Counted from the first letter of the stretch, positions 45,971 through 57,295 are shown. The stretch is 64,000 nt of DNA from Aeromonas bestiarum (GCF_000819745.1 NZ_CDDA01000008.1:280175-344174); one strand, 5' to 3'. Notes: generated by a model from the letters alone, not told the origin. Numbers and translations are program-made.

Positions 45971-48900
45971 ATGCGTCTGAAATTGATCAAACTCGCCGGT
46001 TTCAAGTCGTTTGTCGAGCCGACCCGCATCGAGTTCTCGGCCGACATGACAGCCGTGGTGGGGCCCAATGGCTGCGGCAAGTCCAACGTCATCGACGCCG
46101 TGCGCTGGGTGCTGGGGGAGAGCTCGGCCCGACATCTGCGGGGCGAGAACATGACGGACGTCATCTTCAACGGCTCCATCAACCGCAGCCCCCACGGCCG
46201 CGCCTCGGTGGAGCTGGTGTTCGACAACCCCCACAACCGGGTCCCCGGTGAATTTGGCCGCTTTACCGAAATTTCGGTGCGCCGCGAGGTGCTGCGCGAC
46301 GGCTCCAACCATTACCAGATCAACGGCCAGAAGTGCCGCCGCAAGGATGTCACCGACCTCTTCCTCGGCACAGGGCTGGGCCCGCGCAGCTACGCCATCA
46401 TAGAGCAGGGCACCGTCAGCCGGCTGGTGGAGTCACGCCCCGCTGATCTCAAGCTCTTTATGGAAGAGGCCGCCGGTGTCTCCCGCTACAAGGAGCGGCG
46501 CCGGGAAACCGAGCAGCGCATCCGCCATACCCAGGAGAACCTGGAGCGGCTCGGCGACATTCGCGGCGAGCTGGGATCGCGCCTCGAGCATTTGAAAGCC
46601 CAGGCCGAAACCGCCGAGCGTTACAAGCAGCTCAAGGGCCGCAGTCGCGCCGCCAAGGCCGAGCTGATTGGCTCCGAGCTGTGGGCGCTGGAGACCCGCC
46701 TCGGCGAGGCCAAGGCCGAGCTGGCCCAGGCCGAGCAGGCATTGGCGGCGCTGGATGCCAAGCGCACCGCCGGCGAGGGGCGCCACGTCACCCTGTCGGT
46801 GGCCCGCCAGGAGGCCCAGGCCGAGCAGGCGAGCCGTCAGCAGCAGATTTTTCTCGGTGGTCAGGCCATCGCCCGCCTCGAACAACAGCAGCTGCACCAG
46901 ACCGAGCTTGGCCGCGACTGGCAGGCCCGGCGTCAGGCGCTTGGCGAGCGTATCGAGGCGCTCAAGGCCCAGTTGGCCAGCCAGCAGGAGCAGCTGACCG
47001 ACGGCACCCTCAGAGAGGAGGTTGAATCGGCGCTCCTCGAACAGTGTGAGCAGTTGCTCACCGACCAGCAGGGGGCGCGCCTGGCTGCCGGCGAGCAGCT
47101 GGAGCAGGCCCGCCAGCGGCAGCAGCAGTGGCAGCAGCAGCTCGGCCAGTTGCAGGGGCGGCTCAACCAGACCCGGGCACAGGTGAACGGTCTGCAGGAG
47201 CTGCAGGCCAAGACCCGGCTGGCCCGCCTCAAGCTGGAGGATGAACAGGCCGGCCCCCTCGGCGGGGAAGGGGAGAGCCTGCAACCCGGGCTCGATGCCC
47301 TGACGGCCGAGCTGGCGCTCTCCCGCGCCCGGCTCGCCGAGCTCGATGAACAGTGGCAGGCCAGCGTGGCTCGCCATGAAGAGTGCAAGTCAGAGCAGGG
47401 CCAGCAGAGTGGTCTGCTGCGGGAACTTGAGGCCCGCCTCACCACGCTTGACCAAATTCTTGGGGAGCAGATGGTGGGCGCCACCCTGGCGGATCGGCTG
47501 CAGGTGGCGCCCGAGTGGGCTCAGGCGCTGGACAAGGTGCTGGGGCGCTGGCTCACCGCCCAGCCAGGGGACGAGTGCAACCTTGAGCAGAGCGGACTCT
47601 GGATTGGCCCGGCCCTGCCCGCAGTTGCCGGTACCCTGGCGGCCCGGCTCGAGGGCGATCACATCCCCGCCTTTCTCAACGCCATCTGGCTGGCGGAGAG
47701 CCGGGAGGCGGCATTGGCCCGCCAGCCGAGCCTTGCAGCCGGTGAGTCGGTACTGACCCCGGCGGGAGACTGGTTTGGTCCCAACTGGGCCGACCTCGGT
47801 CAGGGTGGGGCGCTCGGCACCCTGGCGCTGCTCGGTGAACGTGAGCGGTTACACACAGAGCTGACGGCAGGCCGGCAGGCGCTTGGCCGGTTGGATGAGC
47901 AACTGGGTGCGGCCGATGCCGAGCGCGCCCGGCTGCACAGTGCCCATGAGCTTGCCCAGCGCACCCTGCGCGATCAGGAGCAAAAATGGCAACAACTGCG
48001 CGAAGCCTGGAGCCTGCAACAGGGCCAGCGCCAGGAGCGACTACAGCGGCTCGGCCAGCTCGGCGAAGAGCTGATCAGGCTCGACCAGGAGCAGGCCGAG
48101 GAGGCGCAGCGACTGGCCGCCGCCCTGCAGCAGCTCGAGCTCGATGAAGCGCGGCTCGGCGAACTGCAGGAGCAGGGCGAGCCGCTGGCTCAGGCGCTGC
48201 AACTTGCCCAGGAGCGAGTCACCAGTGCCGAACGGGTGGTGGAAGAGGCTCGCCTGCGCCGGGAGCAGCAGCAGGCCGGCTGCCAGCGTTTGCAGCTGGA
48301 GCTGCAGAATCAGCGCCAGCTCATCACGCTGCGTGAGCAGGAGCTGGCCAGGCTCGGACTGGAATTGGCCGAACTCAAGGCGCCGGGAGCTGTGCCGGGT
48401 CAGGATCTGTCGCCCCTGCTGGCCGAACAGCGCAACCTTGAGGCGCTGCAACTTGCCTGCCATCAACGGCTGGCAGAGTTGGAGCGCCAGCTGACCGAGC
48501 TGGAGCAGGCCCGCAGCGCCGATCACAAGCAGCTGGTGACCCTGCAGGAGAAGCTGGCCCAGCTCAGATTGGAGCGCGAGCGCAACCTGACCCGGCGGCA
48601 AGGGCTGCACGAGCAGTTCGAAGAGCTGGGTGTGCGGCTGGTGGATCTCGATCAGGCGGTGCTGATCGCCGCCGATCGTGGCAAATTGCGCCAGGAGATC
48701 CAGACGCTGGAGGCTCAGGTGGAGGCGCTTGGTGCCATCAACCTGGCGGCGCTGGAGGAGTATGAAGAGGCGAAAACCCGTTCAAGCTACCTGGAAAACC
48801 AGTGCCAGGATCTGGAACAGGCGCTGGAAACCTTGAGCCAAGCCATTAAAAGAATTGATAAAGAAACACAAATACGCTTCCGAGACACTTTCGATAAGGT

Positions 48901-49345
48901 CAACGAAGATTTAAAATCCCTCTTTCCAAAAGTGTTTGGGGGCGGCAGTGCCTGGCTTGAGCTGACCTCGGATGATCTTTTGGAGGCCGGAGTGAGCATC
49001 ATGGCAAGACCTCCGGGTAAGAAGAATGCTACCATTGCCCTGCTTTCCGGGGGGGAGAAGGCGTTAACCGCACTTGCGCTGGTTTTTGCCATCTTCAGAC
49101 TCAACCCAGCACCATTTTGTCTGCTGGATGAGGTGGATGCACCGCTCGATGAAGTGAACGTCGGTCGCTTCTGTTCTCTTGTCAAAGAGATGTCGAGCAC
49201 AGTACAGTTCGTTTACATCAGTCATAATAAGGTCTCCATGGAGATGGCTGAGCAGCTGGTTGGCGTCACGATGCAAGAGCCCGGGGTTTCTCGCATTGTG
49301 TCGGTCGATATCGGTGAAGCCGTCGCTTTGGCTGAGCAAAACTAG
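45971..49345 (+). CDS. smc: Chromosome segregation protein SMC
   Basis: A 1124-residue ATPase that, with kleisin partners, organises and separates chromosomes. Walker A GPNGCGKS is at 31-38. Long coiled coils (about 170-480 and 640-970), very rich in Gln, Glu, Ala and Leu, flank a divergent hinge (about 485-630). The C-terminal head has the ABC signature LLSGGEKALTALAL and Walker B CLLDEVDAPLDE. The length is slightly short for SMC, as in related gammaproteobacteria. The final 500 bases are conspicuously less GC-rich than the coiled-coil part. It is followed by zipA after 15 bases, then ligA. Confidence 0.95.
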   Translation: MRLKLIKLAGFKSFVEPTRIEFSADMTAVVGPNGCGKSNVIDAVRWVLGESSARHLRGENMTDVIFNGSINRSPHGRASVELVFDNPHNRVPGEFGRFTEISVRREVLRDGSNHYQINGQKCRRKDVTDLFLGTGLGPRSYAIIEQGTVSRLVESRPADLKLFMEEAAGVSRYKERRRETEQRIRHTQENLERLGDIRGELGSRLEHLKAQAETAERYKQLKGRSRAAKAELIGSELWALETRLGEAKAELAQAEQALAALDAKRTAGEGRHVTLSVARQEAQAEQASRQQQIFLGGQAIARLEQQQLHQTELGRDWQARRQALGERIEALKAQLASQQEQLTDGTLREEVESALLEQCEQLLTDQQGARLAAGEQLEQARQRQQQWQQQLGQLQGRLNQTRAQVNGLQELQAKTRLARLKLEDEQAGPLGGEGESLQPGLDALTAELALSRARLAELDEQWQASVARHEECKSEQGQQSGLLRELEARLTTLDQILGEQMVGATLADRLQVAPEWAQALDKVLGRWLTAQPGDECNLEQSGLWIGPALPAVAGTLAARLEGDHIPAFLNAIWLAESREAALARQPSLAAGESVLTPAGDWFGPNWADLGQGGALGTLALLGERERLHTELTAGRQALGRLDEQLGAADAERARLHSAHELAQRTLRDQEQKWQQLREAWSLQQGQRQERLQRLGQLGEELIRLDQEQAEEAQRLAAALQQLELDEARLGELQEQGEPLAQALQLAQERVTSAERVVEEARLRREQQQAGCQRLQLELQNQRQLITLREQELARLGLELAELKAPGAVPGQDLSPLLAEQRNLEALQLACHQRLAELERQLTELEQARSADHKQLVTLQEKLAQLRLERERNLTRRQGLHEQFEELGVRLVDLDQAVLIAADRGKLRQEIQTLEAQVEALGAINLAALEEYEEAKTRSSYLENQCQDLEQALETLSQAIKRIDKETQIRFRDTFDKVNEDLKSLFPKVFGGGSAWLELTSDDLLEAGVSIMARPPGKKNATIALLSGGEKALTALALVFAIFRLNPAPFCLLDEVDAPLDEVNVGRFCSLVKEMSSTVQFVYISHNKVSMEMAEQLVGVTMQEPGVSRIVSVDIGEAVALAEQN

Positions 49346-49360
49346 AAAGAGAAGCAGCTA

Positions 49361-50485
49361 ATGCAGGAATTGCGTTACATCTTGGTTGCCCTGGGCGGTA
49401 TTGCTATTGCGGCATTGCTCATTCACGGGTTGTGGAGCAACAGAAAGAATCGTCAGGCACCGATCAAAGAGAAACCTCTGGGCCGGATGGAATCCAAATC
49501 ACGGACTCGTGACAATGACGCCTTCGACAGCGACGGCATAGGTCAGGTGCGTGTGGTCAGCGGCAGCCGTCGTGCCGAGCCCAAGCTCCACAGCGACGAG
49601 GCTCGCCAGCCGGATGTCAGCCGTCGTGCGCCTGTCCCCGCCTTCGATGATGAGGATGATGACGCCGAGCTGCCACCGCCCGTGGTGCGCAAGCCTGCCG
49701 CTCGTCCGGTTGCCCCGCCCCCCGTCTATGAAGAGGACGAGGAGGAGTTCGAGGAGCCCCTGGCCGAGACAGCAGAGGAAGCGCCTGCCGCGCCGGTGCG
49801 CAAACCTGCCCAGGTGATCCGTCGTACCCCGGTACACCGTTCCCGTCCCCAGCGCGAGCCGCTGCTGCAACCGCTGGATGATGAACCCCTGGTCGAACCG
49901 GCTTATGCAACAGCCCCGACGTTTGGTGTGCGCGAACCGGTTCAGGCGCCGGCACCCGAATACAAGCAGGCCCGTTATGCAGTCCCCGAGCCTGCCTACG
50001 AGGAGCCCGTGTATGAAGAGCCCGTCCGCGAGCCGCTGCTCGATACCCCGCCGGTCGAGAAGATCTGGCAGGATGTCTATGTCATCAACCTGATGGCGCG
50101 CCCCGGTCACGATCTGCAAGGGGCCACCCTGCTGGCCTCCCTGATGGCGTTGGGCTTCAAGTTTGGCGAGATGGACATCTTCCATCGCCACGAGGATCTC
50201 AACGGCAAGGGTGAAGTGCTCTTCTCCATGATCAACATGGTCAAGCCGGGCACCTTCAATCCCTACCGGATGGAACAGTTCGACACCCCGGGTGTCTCCC
50301 TGTTCATGCAGTTGCCGCTGCGCAGCAATGCCGCCTTTGCCTTCGAGCACATGTTGCAGGCTGCCGACCAGCTGGCCAGCGATCTGGATGCCATGCTGAC
50401 TGACATGGATCGCAGCCCGCTGAGCGACGAGACCATAGCCCGTTACCGGCACGAACTGGCTGCCTACGAGGCCAGTCGCGACTAA
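49361..50485 (+). CDS. zipA: Cell division protein ZipA
   Basis: An inner-membrane anchor for the FtsZ ring. The 374-residue protein starts MQELRYILVALGGIAIAALL, a single N-terminal span in ZipA orientation. A short basic stretch follows, then a Pro/Glu-rich linker with many PVYEE-like repeats (about 100-235), and the FtsZ-binding C-terminal domain from about 243 (EKIWQDVYVINLMARPGHDL, then FMQLPLRSNAAFAFEHMLQAA). The order smc-zipA-ligA is found in other gammaproteobacteria lacking close enteric linkage. It is 15 bases from smc and 101 from ligA. Confidence 0.96.
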   Translation: MQELRYILVALGGIAIAALLIHGLWSNRKNRQAPIKEKPLGRMESKSRTRDNDAFDSDGIGQVRVVSGSRRAEPKLHSDEARQPDVSRRAPVPAFDDEDDDAELPPPVVRKPAARPVAPPPVYEEDEEEFEEPLAETAEEAPAAPVRKPAQVIRRTPVHRSRPQREPLLQPLDDEPLVEPAYATAPTFGVREPVQAPAPEYKQARYAVPEPAYEEPVYEEPVREPLLDTPPVEKIWQDVYVINLMARPGHDLQGATLLASLMALGFKFGEMDIFHRHEDLNGKGEVLFSMINMVKPGTFNPYRMEQFDTPGVSLFMQLPLRSNAAFAFEHMLQAADQLASDLDAMLTDMDRSPLSDETIARYRHELAAYEASRD

Positions 50486-50553
50486 GACTCCACGCGGGTC
50501 GAGTACATCAAGAGTGCGGTACCCAGGTGCCGCATTTTTGTTTGTGCGGTTAA

Positions 50554-52593
<2,040 letters not shown>

Positions 52594-52631
52594 GTCGCCC
52601 ACGCCCAGCTTGCTCGCAGCGCAACCCGATA

Positions 52632-52664
52632 AGAGAGAACCCGGCCTGGCCGGGTTCTCTCTTT
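52632..52664 (+). terminator. Intrinsic terminator after ligA
   Basis: A 14-base stem GAGAGAACCCGGCC with its complement, followed by CTTTGTTTTT. It lies between ligA and the converging binding-protein gene. Confidence 0.8.
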
Positions 52665-52680
52665 GTTTTTGGGCGGTGAA

Positions 52681-53652
52681 TCACTCACGCCAGAGGATCT
52701 TGTAGCGCCACTTGTCTGGCAGGGTGAGCTGCCAGCGGGCCAGCTCCTGCTTGCTGAACACATATTCGCCGCGCAGGGCGGCGCGCGGTGCCAGGGTTTT
52801 GGGCTGGGCCCCCGCCAGTATGGCGTTGACCAGCTCGGCCGCTTTCGCCCCCTGATCGCGCCCATCCAGCACCAGGCCGCCGATGGCCTTGCCCGGGCCC
52901 ACGGTGAACTCCCAGAAGCAGAACAGGGGCACAGGGCTGTGGGCGCTGGTCCACTCCAGCACAGTCTGTTCGCTCACGTGCTTGCCATCATCGTCCACCA
53001 GCGTGTGGTAGAGGCCGATAAAGATGGCTTCGTAGCCATTTTTTTTGGCGTTGAGCACCGCCTCCTGCCACAGGCTGTAGTCACCTATGAGCTGACTGTT
53101 GACCCGGGTCTGGCCGACCCGCAGATCGGTCTGGGTCTTGAACTCATCCTCGATGGCGGTAAGCGCCACGTTGCTTGAATCAAACAGCACCAGTGCCTTC
53201 TCGATACCCCCCATCAGCTGGCTCATCTCGCTGATGTTGCGTTTGAGCAGGGGGCGCTCAAGCACGCCCGTGATCTTGGGGTGACCGACCAGCCCCTTGT
53301 GGCGCGGGTTCTCGTTCATGCCGAGAAACACCACGGGAGTGCCGAGGGAGGCAATCTCGTTGGCCAGATAGTTGATGGCGTTGTCATCGCCGAGCACCAC
53401 CAGATCCGGCTTGACCTGCTGGTAGAAGGCCAGCGCCTGTTCGGCAATCTTGTCGAAATCGCCATTGGGGTGGCGCTTGGTGTCCATGTAGAAGTGGCTG
53501 ATGTGATTCTTGCCGCTCAGATGGGCTTGCAGGCTGGCGTTGTAGCTCTGATCCCACAGGTATTCGGGGTGATAGCTGCTGATCACCAGGATCTCGGCCG
53601 CCCACAACCGGCAGGGCAGGAGGCACAGCAGCAGTAGCAGGGTCTTGGCCAT
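52681..53652 (-). CDS. ABC-type substrate-binding protein, YtrF/ABC_sub_bind-like
   Basis: A 323-residue exported protein with signal peptide MAKTLLLLLCLLPCRLWA. The mature part follows the two-lobe fold of the ABC_sub_bind family: ILVISSYHPEYLWDQSYN, PDLVVLGDDNAINYLA, GTPVVFLGMNENPR and KAIGGLVLDGRDQGAKAAEL. Such proteins are often attached to signalling proteins, since no permease is adjacent. An ATG 36 bases further upstream is in frame, but would put 12 residues before the signal peptide. It converges on ligA; substrate unknown. Confidence 0.8.
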   Translation of the reverse strand: MAKTLLLLLCLLPCRLWAAEILVISSYHPEYLWDQSYNASLQAHLSGKNHISHFYMDTKRHPNGDFDKIAEQALAFYQQVKPDLVVLGDDNAINYLANEIASLGTPVVFLGMNENPRHKGLVGHPKITGVLERPLLKRNISEMSQLMGGIEKALVLFDSSNVALTAIEDEFKTQTDLRVGQTRVNSQLIGDYSLWQEAVLNAKKNGYEAIFIGLYHTLVDDDGKHVSEQTVLEWTSAHSPVPLFCFWEFTVGPGKAIGGLVLDGRDQGAKAAELVNAILAGAQPKTLAPRAALRGEYVFSKQELARWQLTLPDKWRYKILWRE

Positions 53653-53893
53653 GTGGGGTCCCGTCGATAGCAATGATATTCCACTCATTATGCCTGTTTT
53701 GCGCCAGACGTGCCCTCGTCAGCCACTGTCGCAGGAGGGGATTTTTTTCTGTCACGGCCCCGTCGAACGCCAGCCCGCACCAGGCTTGGAAATAGCCTTG
53801 TATGGAGCTGTTTTTCACTGGTCGGGAACTGCGCCACTCGCCTCAAAACCTGTTCTGGATCAAGAAATGAGGCCGCGCTTTGGTGCCTAATAG

Positions 53894-53909
53894 ACACCAC
53901 ATATAGGGA
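53894..53909. promoter_or_regulatory. NrdR box 1 upstream of nrdDG
   Basis: ACACCACATATAGGGA fits the NrdR consensus (ACAC-wA-TATAT-w-GTGT type) in its left half and centre, with weaker right half. It pairs with the box 30 bases downstream, three helical turns, the usual arrangement at nrd promoters. Confidence 0.65.
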
Positions 53910-53923
53910 CGCATTCATATAAA

Positions 53924-53939
53924 ACACCTATATGTTGTG
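53924..53939. promoter_or_regulatory. NrdR box 2 upstream of nrdDG
   Basis: ACACCTATATGTTGTG, the better of the two boxes, with ACAC and GTTGTG ends around TATAT. It lies 157 bases before the nrdD start. Confidence 0.7.
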
Positions 53940-54095
53940 TTATTAAGCTGTGTACAAGCTGTTCTCTTCTCATCGTCAGCCCTGGCTTGTCAAGCCTCGG
54001 CTGAATTTATTTGCGCCCAGGACGAGGCGTGGAGAAGGGCACCAAACAAGGGTAAGCCGAAGGCGATAGCCTGGCCTTTTAAACGGGGAAAACGC

Positions 54096-56213
54096 ATGAA
54101 ACCGGTTGTGATCAAACGTGATGGATGTCGCGCACCATTCAATGCCCAGCTGATTGCCGAGGCAGTGGGCCGAGCGGCAGAGGCGGTCAGTCAGGCCAAT
54201 CCGACCCTGGGTGAGCGCGTTGCCGCCGCCGTCAGTCAGGAGCTGGAAGGGCGTGGCGAGGTGGATATCCATGAGATCCAGAACCGGGTCGAGAACCACC
54301 TGATGGCTTCCGACGACAAGGCCATCGCCCGTGCCTATATCGAATATCGTCACGACCGGGATCAGGCTCGCGAGGCCCGCGGCCGGTTGGCTCAGGAGAT
54401 CCGTGGCCTGGTGGAGCAGACCAACGCGGCCCTGCTCAACGAGAACGCCAACAAGGATTCCAAGGTGATCCCGACCCAGCGCGATCTGCTGGCCGGCATC
54501 GTCGCCAAGCACTACGCCACCAGCCACATGCTGCCTCGCGACGTGGTGCAGGCGCACGAGAGCGGTGATCTGCACTTCCACGATCTCGACTACTCTCCCT
54601 TCTTCCCCATGTTCAACTGCATGCTGATCGACCTGAAGGGGATGCTGACCCACGGCTTCAAGATGGGCAATGCGGAGATAGACACCCCCAAATCCATCAG
54701 CACTGCGACTGCAGTGACCGCCCAGATCATCGCCCAGGTGGCGAGCCACATCTATGGCGGCACCACCATCAACCGCATCGACGAGGTGCTGGCCCCCTAT
54801 GTGACCATCAGCTGGCAGAAACACAGGGAAGTGGCCGAGGAGTGGGGCATCAGCGATGTAGACGCCTACGCCATGGCCCGTACCGAGAAGGAGTGTTACG
54901 ACGCCTTCCAGTCGCTGGAGTACGAGGTCAATACCCTGCACACCGCCAACGGCCAGACCCCCTTCGTCACCTTCGGCTTCGGCCTTGGCGACAGCTGGGA
55001 GTCCCGCATGATCCAGGGGGCCATCCTCAGCAACCGCATCGCCGGCCTCGGCAAGAACAGGAAGACGGCCGTGTTCCCGAAACTGGTGTTCGCCATCAAG
55101 GATGGCCTCAACCACAAGCAGGGCGATCCCAACTACGACATCAAGCAGCTGGCGCTGGAGTGTGCTTCCAAGCGCATGTATCCGGACATCCTCAACTACG
55201 ACCAGGTGGTCAAGGTGACCGGTTCCTTCAAGACCCCCATGGGCTGCCGCTCCTTCCTCGGCGCTTACGAGGAAAATGGCGAGCTGATCCATGAAGGGCG
55301 CAACAATATCGGGGTGGTGAGCCTCAACCTGCCGCGCATCGCCCTCAAGTCTCGCGACGAGGCGGATTTCTGGGACAAGCTGGATGCCGCCCTGCGAGTG
55401 GCCAAGACGGCGCTCATGTATCGCATCGAGCGACTCGACGGTGTCAAGGCGCGGGTCGCCCCCATCCTCTACATGGAAGGGGCCTGCGGGGTGCGGCTCA
55501 AGGCCGACGACAACGTCAGCGAAATCTTCAAGCACGGCCGCGCCTCCATTTCGCTCGGCTACATAGGGGTGCACGAGACCATCAACGCCCTGTTTGGCAC
55601 CGATGTCCATCTGTTCGACAGCGACACCCTGCGCCAGAAGGCCATCGATATCATCGCCCGCCTCAAGGCGGCGACCGACGAGTGGAAAGAGGAAACCGGC
55701 TACGGCTTCAGCCTCTACTCCACCCCGAGCGAGAATCTCTGCACCCGTTTCTGTCGCATCGACGCCAAGGAGTTTGGCGTGGTGGCCGGGGTGACCGACA
55801 AGGGTTACTACACCAACAGCTTCCACCTCGACGTGGAGAAGCAGGTGAACCCGTACGACAAGCTGGATTTCGAGGCGCCCTATCCGCCCATCGCCAGCGG
55901 CGGTTTCATCTGCTACGGCGAGTACCCCAATATCCAGCACAACCTGGAAGCGCTCGAGAACGTCTGGGACTACAGCTATGACAAGGTGCCCTACTACGGC
56001 ACCAACACCCCCATCGACGAGTGCTACGACTGCGGTTTCACCGGCGAGTTCGAGTGTACCTCCAAGGGCTTCACCTGCCCGCGCTGCGGCAACCATGATC
56101 CGGCCAAGGTATCGGTGACCCGCCGGGTCTGCGGTTATCTCGGCAGCCCGGATGCGCGCCCCTTCAACGCGGGCAAGCAGGAAGAGGTCAAACGCCGCGT
56201 CAAGCATATGTAA
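54096..56213 (+). CDS. nrdD: Anaerobic ribonucleoside-triphosphate reductase
   Basis: The class III glycyl-radical reductase that makes dNTPs without oxygen. The 705 residues compare with 712 in E. coli. An N-terminal ATP-cone (KRDGCRAPFNAQLIAEA) is followed by the reductase barrel, a zinc site with CYDCGF and CPRCGNHD, and the glycyl-radical motif RVCGYLG with Cys679 and the radical Gly680, next to E. coli Gly681. GGGGA lies six bases before the ATG. NrdG is needed to create the radical and is encoded next. Two NrdR boxes upstream and a possible FNR half-site predict control by dNTP pool and oxygen. Confidence 0.97.
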   Translation: MKPVVIKRDGCRAPFNAQLIAEAVGRAAEAVSQANPTLGERVAAAVSQELEGRGEVDIHEIQNRVENHLMASDDKAIARAYIEYRHDRDQAREARGRLAQEIRGLVEQTNAALLNENANKDSKVIPTQRDLLAGIVAKHYATSHMLPRDVVQAHESGDLHFHDLDYSPFFPMFNCMLIDLKGMLTHGFKMGNAEIDTPKSISTATAVTAQIIAQVASHIYGGTTINRIDEVLAPYVTISWQKHREVAEEWGISDVDAYAMARTEKECYDAFQSLEYEVNTLHTANGQTPFVTFGFGLGDSWESRMIQGAILSNRIAGLGKNRKTAVFPKLVFAIKDGLNHKQGDPNYDIKQLALECASKRMYPDILNYDQVVKVTGSFKTPMGCRSFLGAYEENGELIHEGRNNIGVVSLNLPRIALKSRDEADFWDKLDAALRVAKTALMYRIERLDGVKARVAPILYMEGACGVRLKADDNVSEIFKHGRASISLGYIGVHETINALFGTDVHLFDSDTLRQKAIDIIARLKAATDEWKEETGYGFSLYSTPSENLCTRFCRIDAKEFGVVAGVTDKGYYTNSFHLDVEKQVNPYDKLDFEAPYPPIASGGFICYGEYPNIQHNLEALENVWDYSYDKVPYYGTNTPIDECYDCGFTGEFECTSKGFTCPRCGNHDPAKVSVTRRVCGYLGSPDARPFNAGKQEEVKRRVKHM

Positions 56214-56234
56214 GCCGGGCGGCTGAGCGGCGAG

Positions 56235-56265
56235 ATGGCTCCCGATGATGAGGGAGCCATTTTTA
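56235..56265 (+). terminator. Hairpin with T run between nrdD and nrdG
   Basis: A 9-base stem ATGGCTCCC/GGGAGCCAT with loop GATGATGA and five T. It would reduce nrdG transcript below nrdD if both share one promoter, or nrdG may start separately. Confidence 0.75.
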
Positions 56266-56304
56266 TTGGCGAACCCGGCCCATGACGGGTTGAGGAGAGA
56301 CGAG

Positions 56305-56817
56305 ATGCACTACCACCAGTACTACCCGGTCGATGTGATCAACGGCCCCGGCACCCGCGCCACCCTGTTTGTGTCGGGCTGCGAGCACCAGTGTCCGGGC
56401 TGCTACAACCAGAGCACCTGGCGGCTCGATGGCGGCAAGCCGTTTGATGAGGCGATGAGCGATCGCATCATCGGCGATCTCAACGACACGCGCATCAAGC
56501 GGCGAGGTCTGTCGCTCTCCGGCGGCGATCCACTCCACCCGGCCAACGTGCCTCAGGTGCTGGCGCTGGTGAAACGGGTGCGGGCCGAGTGCCCCGGCAA
56601 GGACATCTGGTGCTGGACCGGTTATCTGCTTGGCGAGCTCTCGCCGGCCCAGTGCGAGCTGGTGGCCTTGCTGGATGTGCTGGTGGATGGCAAGTTCGAG
56701 AAGGGGCTGGCGGATCCCGGTCTGCTCTGGCGCGGCAGCAGCAATCAGGTGATTCATGACCTCAAGGCCTGGCGCGAGCAGCAGGAGACGCGGATCCCCT
56801 GTTTCACTCAGCCGTGA
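56305..56817 (+). CDS. nrdG: Anaerobic ribonucleotide reductase-activating protein
   Basis: A radical-SAM protein that uses a 4Fe-4S cluster to place the glycyl radical on NrdD. The 170-residue product has the cluster motif CEHQCPGC (Cys26, Cys30, Cys33) and the SLSGGDPLHPANV and WCWTGYLLGEL stretches of NrdG. The start is the ATG seven bases after GAGGAG; the open frame begins earlier but the upstream part has no family match. It lies 91 bases downstream of nrdD, beyond a terminator-like hairpin. Both are needed for anaerobic growth. Confidence 0.95.
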   Translation: MHYHQYYPVDVINGPGTRATLFVSGCEHQCPGCYNQSTWRLDGGKPFDEAMSDRIIGDLNDTRIKRRGLSLSGGDPLHPANVPQVLALVKRVRAECPGKDIWCWTGYLLGELSPAQCELVALLDVLVDGKFEKGLADPGLLWRGSSNQVIHDLKAWREQQETRIPCFTQP

Positions 56818-56908
56818 GCGGCCCTTTGTTTCGTTTGCAGTTGAGGCCAAGGCTGTTTATGGTGAGCCCATCCCGAACCGTGAAACATCTTTGACGAGGA
56901 AGTGCGAG

Positions 56909-57079
56909 ATGAACAATCTGCTCAAGATCTTGCTGGCCATTTTTCTGCCCCCCGTGTGCGCCTTTATCCAGGTAGGCTTCAGCCTGCACTTTTTCATCAA
57001 CATAGTGCTGACCCTGCTCGGCGGCCTGCCCGGCATGGTGCATGCGCTCTGGCTGGTGGTGAGCGACAAGCGTGGCTGA
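56909..57079 (+). CDS. yqaE: YqaE/Pmp3-family small membrane protein
   Basis: A 56-residue protein with two hydrophobic spans: MNNLLKILLAIFLPPVCAFI and FFINIVLTLLGGLPGMVHAL, ending VVSDKRG. This is the Pmp3/UPF0057 pattern, with the conserved PP in the first helix and the GxxPGxxHA segment in the second. Members stabilise membranes under stress in yeast and plants; in bacteria the role is less clear. GAGGAA lies about eight bases upstream of the ATG. The gene is short and easily missed. A strong terminator follows. Confidence 0.88.
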   Translation: MNNLLKILLAIFLPPVCAFIQVGFSLHFFINIVLTLLGGLPGMVHALWLVVSDKRG

Positions 57080-57096
57080 CGTTGAGCCTCTTTGCT

Positions 57097-57127
57097 AAAA
57101 GCCAACCCGATGGGGTTGGCTTTTTTT
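57097..57127 (+). terminator. Intrinsic terminator after yqaE
   Basis: GCCAACCC/GGGTTGGC stem with loop GATG, preceded by four A and followed by seven T. It starts 18 bases after the yqaE stop. Confidence 0.9.
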
Positions 57128-57295
57128 ATGATGCTCAAACGGTGTCGACTTGTGATGGCAGCAGGCCGGCAACCATGCCGGAGGATGGCGCAACGTCGTC
57201 CTGGACCGATTTCACCAAGACGCGCTATCGGGTGTATGAGCAGAAGCTCCACACCATACGGGGGCGTGCAGTGAGTCGCTTCGATGGCGGGGTAA

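Larger units (their letters stand above)
53653..54095. other. Divergent region upstream of nrdD
   Basis: About 440 bases between the binding-protein gene and nrdD. The right part contains two NrdR boxes at 53894 and 53924 and an AT-rich stretch. A half-conserved FNR-like element CTGTTCTGGATCAA (53850-53863) has one perfect half (ATCAA) and a poor one. The frame of nrdD is open to 53937 but starts at the ATG at 54096. Confidence 0.55.

Noticed and set aside
53850-53863. FNR-like element upstream of nrdD
   Set aside because: One half (ATCAA) is perfect but the other matches only three of five bases, so it is too weak to call a site.
57092-57274. Plus-strand 60-codon frame after yqaE
   Set aside because: It starts inside the terminator hairpin of yqaE and gives an Arg/Pro-rich sequence with no similarity to a protein family.
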